From positions 1 to 10,104 of the forward strand of contig WSUB01000446.1 of NCBI GenBank assembly GCA_019633425.1: a stretch of 10,104 nt of DNA, given 5' to 3'. The position numbers and the translations under genes were made by a program. This document shows, piece after piece, positions 6,763 to 10,104 of the stretch (positions within the stretch are counted from its first letter, which is position 1; every line of letters starts with the position of its first letter). The notes under the pieces were generated by a model that did not search any database, had not been told where the DNA came from, and worked only from the letters and a program-made list of their open reading frames with translations. This DNA comes from Tulasnella sp. 424. Lineage: Eukaryota; Basidiomycota; Agaricomycetes; Cantharellales; Tulasnellaceae.

Positions 6763-8235
6763 ATGGCTTGCAAAGCTCCAGAAATCGAAGATTCATCGAC
6801 GCCGCCCGAGTATAGCAAAGGTATTGTAATGCTTGTAGAATATTTGACTTTAGACCGACTGACTAGCTGTCTAGATGACCTGCCCCCACCCCCTCGAAGC
6901 CATTGCAGCGCTTCGACGCAGACTGAACACACTGAGTGCGCACGTGAGGAGTTCTCCGTCACTGTTTCGTTCAACTCAGATAGCCAGTCAGCCTGTGTCA
7001 CCTGTGGCAGAGTCCCTGCAATTGCCGCTGTCCACCTGCAATGCGGCCATTCACTCTGCGCGTTTCATCTAGCTTTCTTCGTTGACGGATTTCATACCTG
7101 GATGGCACAGCAAGCTTCCTCTAGTACAGCACCATCCTTCCCAGTGGCCTCGTCAGGTATTTGTTGGCTCATTTGCATCGCTCGATCAATATCTTTTAAT
7201 TATTACATGTTTTAGCGCCCATTCTTGGAGCATCCGGCGAAGTCTGCGAACCACCCCTTGTACCAGCAGCGTCGTTAACACCGAGCATTAATATATCAGG
7301 TACTCAAGGTACGAGTCCACTCAGCTTCTTACTCTTATTCGTATTTGATCTAGCACCCGTTTCCGTAGCGTCCAGCGAACCTGTCCGCCGCGGACCGTCC
7401 CTTGTCCCAGCAGCGTTGTCAACATCGAACACGAATGCGTCCGGTACTCAAGGTACGAGTCCGCTTGGCTCGAGCTTTATATGAGGCTCTAACTCCTATT
7501 GGCATCTTATCTAGCGCCTCATTCTGTGGCATCCGGCGAGGTCCATGCATATGAGCAGTCCCGGGCACCGCCGGCGGTGCAATCAACATCAAGTCTTAAC
7601 ATATCTGATACTCAAGGTAGGATACACTTGTCCGCTTGTTTTTGTGTAAGATTCTAACGCTTACTGTTTCAGCTCCAGCTATTACCGGATCAAATGTGCC
7701 CGGCGAGATGTCGTCGTCAACGATCAACAGCAGTGCCCCAACCTCCACATCTAACACGGATGGCTTAGATGCTGATGACAATCCATTCATCGACCCAGAG
7801 GAAGGTAAGCTAACCTTGCCTTCCCATGAGTTCCAAAAGCTGACAATGTCCTTATCCGCAGACTCGTTCGCATCTCAGTTGCTCGCTTCTAACGTCGATC
7901 CTCCTCCTCCCCCAGCACCAGCACCAGCACCAGCACCAGCACCAGCACCGGCGCTTGCCCTCGATTCAGCCGCACAGAGCCAACCATCATCTCCATTGGC
8001 ATCTGGGGCTTCTTCCCCTGGTTCAGCATCCTCCGGGTCATCGTCCGCTTCATATGAATCCTGGACCTCAGATATAGCGGCACTTGCGCACCAAATTACC
8101 GCCGCGTTTGAGCAACTCGAATTCGGTGGTGGCCCAGCCGTTCAGGAAGAAGCATTGGAGGATGATGGAGCTGCGGAGGTGTTTAGCTCAGATTCGGATG
8201 TTGAGATGGTGGATGCCGAAGATGGTGGAAACTAA
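6763..8235 (+). CDS. Six-exon gene: RING-like Cys/His N-terminus, tandemly duplicated symmetric exons, Ala-Pro tract, acidic tail
   Basis: No named family recognised. Exons 6763-7156, 7216-7308, 7354-7452, 7515-7616, 7673-7804, 7862-8235 give 397 aa. All five introns (45-62 nt) are GT-AG and phase 1, so exons 2-5 are symmetric and the frame is continuous. Residues 78-102 hold C-x2-C-x12-C-x-H-x2-C-x2-H (CVTC...CGHSLCAFH), a partial RING/B-box-like zinc site; the second half of a RING is not apparent. Exons 2-5 (residues 132-273) repeat a theme beginning AP and then ASGE/SSE-like, rich in Ser/Thr/Pro, with exons 2-4 ending S-x-TQ. Exon 6 starts with DPPPPP and an (Ala-Pro) tract, then a Ser-rich linker, a possible helix (IAALAHQITAAFEQLEF) and an acidic C-terminus. 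ATG 6763 has A at -3 and G at +4. A further 33-nt GT...TTTAG stretch (6821-6853) could be an optional in-frame intron. Role unknown; zinc site plus disordered low-complexity region suggest a regulatory or scaffold protein (inference). Confidence 0.8.
7157..7804 (+). repeat. Tandem array of intron-exon units (about 4 copies, 144-188 bp)
   Basis: Four successive units each consist of a phase-1 intron plus a phase-1 exon: 7157-7308, 7309-7452, 7453-7616, 7617-7804. Units 1-3 share an acceptor side (TAG followed by CGCCC or CACCC), an ASGE/SSE-coding core (TCCGGCGA or TCCAGCGA), VPAA-type coding in units 1-2, and the exon end TACTCAAG followed by GTACGAGTCC or GTAGGAT. The fourth is most diverged but keeps the AP start and GGCGAG. 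The repeats cross the splice sites, so whole intron-exon blocks were duplicated, not just coding sequence. Confidence 0.82.
7912..7950 (+). repeat. CCAGCA hexanucleotide microsatellite coding for Ala-Pro
   Basis: About 6.5 tandem copies of CCAGCA encode alternating Ala and Pro at the start of exon 6 of the plus-strand gene. Hexamer repeats keep the frame, so copy number could vary between strains without breaking the protein. The divergent neighbour carries a similar but less regular Ala-Pro tract (about 5725-5757, minus strand). Confidence 0.9.
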
Positions 8236-8577
8236 TTAATCGACCTGTACTACATGACGATTTGTTACCTTTATTTCTAATCGTCTTAAGGCTCAAACAA
8301 ATCCATGAGGGTGTGGACTGGTAAACGAAGAGGGCGATCGCTGATGGCTTCGATTGTCTTGAGCACGCACTTGCGGAACCATAAATAAACGAGTTATCAA
8401 TGGATTATGATGAAGAGCATGTGAAAAACTTAGTTATGTTCTCAGTTCACCGGCTCCCCTACATGGTGTATCCCTGACGACCGCATCGTCTTTTGCGCGG
8501 CATGTCCAGTCACCATTTGAATCCTCCCACACACCTGCTCACTCCGGTTCCACCACCTCCACCCCACTGCTCAACTC
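8236..8577. other. Intergenic region between the six-exon gene and the transposase remnant
   Basis: It contains the plus-strand AATAAA at 8384-8389 (about 150 nt after the stop codon) and, near 8576, the start of the transposase promoter. On the minus strand a 35-codon open stretch (8393-8286) reads like protein but has no ATG near its head and no splice acceptor that I can see. No CACTA-type terminal inverted repeat could be identified by eye. Confidence 0.45.
8384..8389 (+). terminator. Possible polyadenylation signal of the six-exon gene
   Basis: AATAAA within CATAAATAAACG, 149 nt after the stop codon at 8235. Fungal poly(A) signals are loosely defined, so this is only a candidate. Confidence 0.3.
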
Positions 8578-8584
8578 TTTAAAA
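8578..8584 (+). promoter_or_regulatory. TATA-like element before the transposase remnant
   Basis: TTTAAAA in a pyrimidine-rich setting (CTCTTTAAAACC), 41 nt before the ATG at 8626. Spacing suits a short-leader promoter for the transposase; role inferred. Confidence 0.35.
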
Positions 8585-8625
8585 CCTTGCCATGGCTACC
8601 TCTTCTCTCGCTCAACAAGACACAA

Positions 8626-9831
8626 ATGCCACCCAAAGGACGCCCAGCAACAGCGTCCGGCTATTGATACTGTAGTCACTGCAACAGCTATGTCTCTCGT
8701 TCGTTGTTTTATCGACATAACAGGATCCCACTCACCGAGGAAGCCCTTGCTGCTGGACTCAACCTACCACCAGAACCTGATCCAGAACCCAACCCTGTTC
8801 TCCCCTCCTCCCCTCCTCTCGGCGATATTTCCATTACCTCAACGGAACAGGCTCTTTCTGACCTTGACGAGGAAGATCTCGCAATCCTCGGCATCGAATT
8901 CCAGCTACCAACCCCACATGTGGAATCACCCGATGAGGATATCCAAGACCTTTCCATGCTCTATGAAGACCTGGAGCTAGAGGAGGAAGAAGATCCGCAA
9001 GGCGACCATGACATAAGTGAAGAGGAGGGCAATCCGCGACTTGCGATTGAAGGGGAATACATCGACGACGACGGCAGCAACAACATCCTCGGTCTCGGAG
9101 ACGATTGGGATCAAGCTGTAGGGAGTCAACATGAGGTAGATGGAGATGATAGGCATGAGATGGAGATAGATGGAGATCCCCCCTTTGGTGATTTTGGTTC
9201 AGGTGATGGGGGAGCTGCGATGGACCTGTCGCTTTTCTGGGAAGGATTGCCGGGAGGAGCCAACAGGAACGTTGTGGATGACAGAGACGAAGATGAGGAG
9301 GGAGATATTCTAGTCGGTACTGGAGTCAATGGCCCCGAAGGAAGTGTTTCTTCGAGGTCGAGCACACCATCGACGGCACACTCAAACCCCTCCGAGCCAC
9401 CGACATCACCCCACCCAGACTTGGTTCGAATTTGGGACTTGCAAGCTGCTTGTCATCGTAAGTCTCGCATTCCTCATTATCCTTGCCGGCCCAGATTCGC
9501 TAACTGCCGCTCAGGCGTTTCGGAAGGAATTCCTGAAGGATCGGACACCTGGATGGCAATCAAGACGTACAAACTCCAAATGGAGGTCAACCTTGGTGCC
9601 AACGCATACCAGAAATTTCGCGCGACATTCAGCAATCTCGAACTCCCGTCACTCAAAACTTTACGTCACAAAATGTACGATCTCTGCGGAATCGAACCCA
9701 CCCTCTTCGATTGTTGCAAGAACTCGTGCATGTGTTTTTCTGGACCCTACACTCCCCTCGCCACCTGCATATACTGCCAACACGACCGCTTCAAACCCAA
9801 CGGCCAACCGTACAACCAGTTCCACTACCTT
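8626..9831 (+). pseudogene. Tnp2-type (CACTA/En-Spm) transposase, N-terminal part, broken by a stop codon and an LTR
   Basis: From ATG 8626 (MPPKGRPATASGY) the frame meets TGA at 8665-8667 and then continues unbroken with YCSHCNSYVSRSLFYRH, a Cys/His motif like the N-terminal zinc finger of basidiomycete Tnp2-type transposases. A long acidic, low-complexity segment follows (about 8760-9420). Then comes a 57-nt in-frame intron (9458-9514, GTAAGT...GCTAAC...CTCAG), and the conserved part AIKTYKL...YQKFRATF, LPSLKTLRHKMYDLCGIEP, and a second Cys cluster DCCKNSCMCFSG...CIYCQHDRF. This arrangement is what I know from the Tnp2 family. The frame is cut at 9831 by an LTR just where the family usually continues into the catalytic part, so DDE residues cannot be checked here. 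Alternative: a domesticated derivative starting at a downstream codon; less likely because the zinc finger directly follows the stop. Confidence 0.8.
9827..9831. repeat. Predicted left target-site duplication of the second LTR insertion
   Basis: ACCTT directly precedes the LTR start TGTGATGACC at 9832 and is part of the transposase reading frame. A 5-bp duplication is usual for this superfamily, so ACCTT should follow the right end of the inserted element beyond the window. Only one copy is visible. Confidence 0.4.
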
Positions 9832-10104
9832 TGTGATGACCCCGTCCTCACATCATATCTTATCATCCCGTCCTTGTATCGTATCATATCTTCACCCTTT
9901 AGCTGACACATCGTCTCCACTCGCTAGCTGACGTGTCGCCTCCACTCTTTAGTCAACGCCTCATGTATCCTCAGTCAGCGCCTCATGTACCCTCAGTCAG
10001 CGCCTCATGTCGTTACACATTCGTTAGTCATTACCTCCACTCTTTGCACTATAATAGCTCGATGGAATGAGGAGGTTTGTTCCTCATTCCGCCTCTTGTC
10101 TACT
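9832..10104 (+). mobile_element. Second LTR of the same chromovirus family (partial, runs off the window)
   Basis: It begins with the same first 23 bases as the LTR at 3670 and ends, at the window edge, at the equivalent of 3936. The TATA box, hairpin and flanks (10013-10104) align closely with 3844-3936, but the middle of U3 (about 9860-9960) hardly matches. Since the start faces the same way, it is either a solo LTR or the 5' LTR of a full element whose internal part lies to the right. It is not the partner of the 3670 LTR, because kinase, two genes and a transposase lie between and the first LTR already abuts its own polypurine tract. Confidence 0.85.
9901..10010 (+). repeat. U3 tandem repeats in the second LTR (25-bp and 22-bp units)
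   Basis: Two 25-bp units (9901-9925, 9926-9950) start AGCTGAC and share CTCCACTC. Then follow 22-bp units AGTCAACGCCTCATGTATCC... (9951-9972), AGTCAGCGCCTCATGTACCC... (9973-9994) and a partial third (9995-10010). The first LTR has only about two degenerate equivalents (about 3810-3844). They lie upstream of the TATA box, where enhancer-like repeats occur in LTRs. Confidence 0.8.

Noticed and set aside
6726..6815. ATG at 6726 (MPPKPTPS...) as start of the six-exon gene
   Set aside because: It is out of frame with the Cys/His exon and stops within 30 codons; the likeness to the MPPK start at 8626 is short and may be chance. Kept only as a possible upstream ORF.
9329..9931. 200-codon open frame overlapping the transposase end
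   Set aside because: It is an alternate frame over the transposase and runs into the LTR; the conserved Tnp2 motifs are in the other frame.
3670..10104. The LTR-like sequences at 3670 and 9832 as the two LTRs of one 6-kb element
   Set aside because: The first LTR directly follows a pol gene and its polypurine tract, so it is a 3' LTR. The DNA between holds kinase, host-like genes and a transposase but no primer site or gag-pol, and the two LTRs differ strongly in U3.
1..10104. Heavy repeat-induced point mutation across the window
   Set aside because: CpG-containing codons remain frequent throughout the retroelement and only a few sites look like transitions, so only mild CpG decay is supported.
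1..10104. tRNA, rRNA, CRISPR or riboswitch-like structure
   Set aside because: No cloverleaf, ribosomal core, spaced direct-repeat array or known riboswitch pattern was seen on either strand by eye.

Overview
The window looks like a repeat-rich accessory stretch of a filamentous basidiomycete (Agaricomycete) genome. Short phase-consistent introns of about 45-67 nt with GTAAG/GTACG donors, a chromodomain Ty3/Gypsy polyprotein, a Tnp2-type transposase N-terminus and a kinase remnant of a type I associate with mushroom genomes all point that way. The species cannot be named from this sequence.

Left part (1-4031): the 3' portion of a Ty3/Gypsy chromovirus in plus orientation. It runs through protease, reverse transcriptase, RNase H, integrase, GPY/F-like motif and chromodomain, then the polypurine tract and a 362-bp 3' LTR (3670-4031). 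The 5' LTR and gag lie left of the window. The copy is dead: the protease Asp is Asn, the second Asp of the RT YLDD box is Asn, and an in-frame TGA cuts the integrase core. All three lesions fit a single CpG to TpG/CpA transition.

The LTR ends inside a minus-strand protein kinase remnant (4032 to about 4300), whose C-terminal part should lie left of the retroelement. 4301-4713 holds no gene I can support.

Middle part (4714-8235): two divergently transcribed, spliced genes of unknown function share a 336-bp intergenic region. The minus gene (6426 to 4714, about 5 exons) encodes a Ser/Pro/Ala/Lys-rich protein with a duplicated 30-residue basic unit and a conserved-looking C-terminal domain. 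It needs either an unusual micro-intron or a frameshift to be read through. The plus gene (6763-8235, 6 exons, 397 aa) has a partial RING-like Cys/His cluster, then tandemly duplicated symmetric exons with their introns, then an Ala-Pro tract and an acidic C-terminus. It is the most unusual item here.

Right part (8626-10104): a plus-strand Tnp2 (CACTA/En-Spm type) transposase N-terminus, broken by an in-frame TGA near its start and by a second insertion of the same LTR family at 9832, which runs off the window. The window is thus a mobile-element graveyard around two host or cargo genes. I see no RNA gene, no CRISPR array and no defence system.
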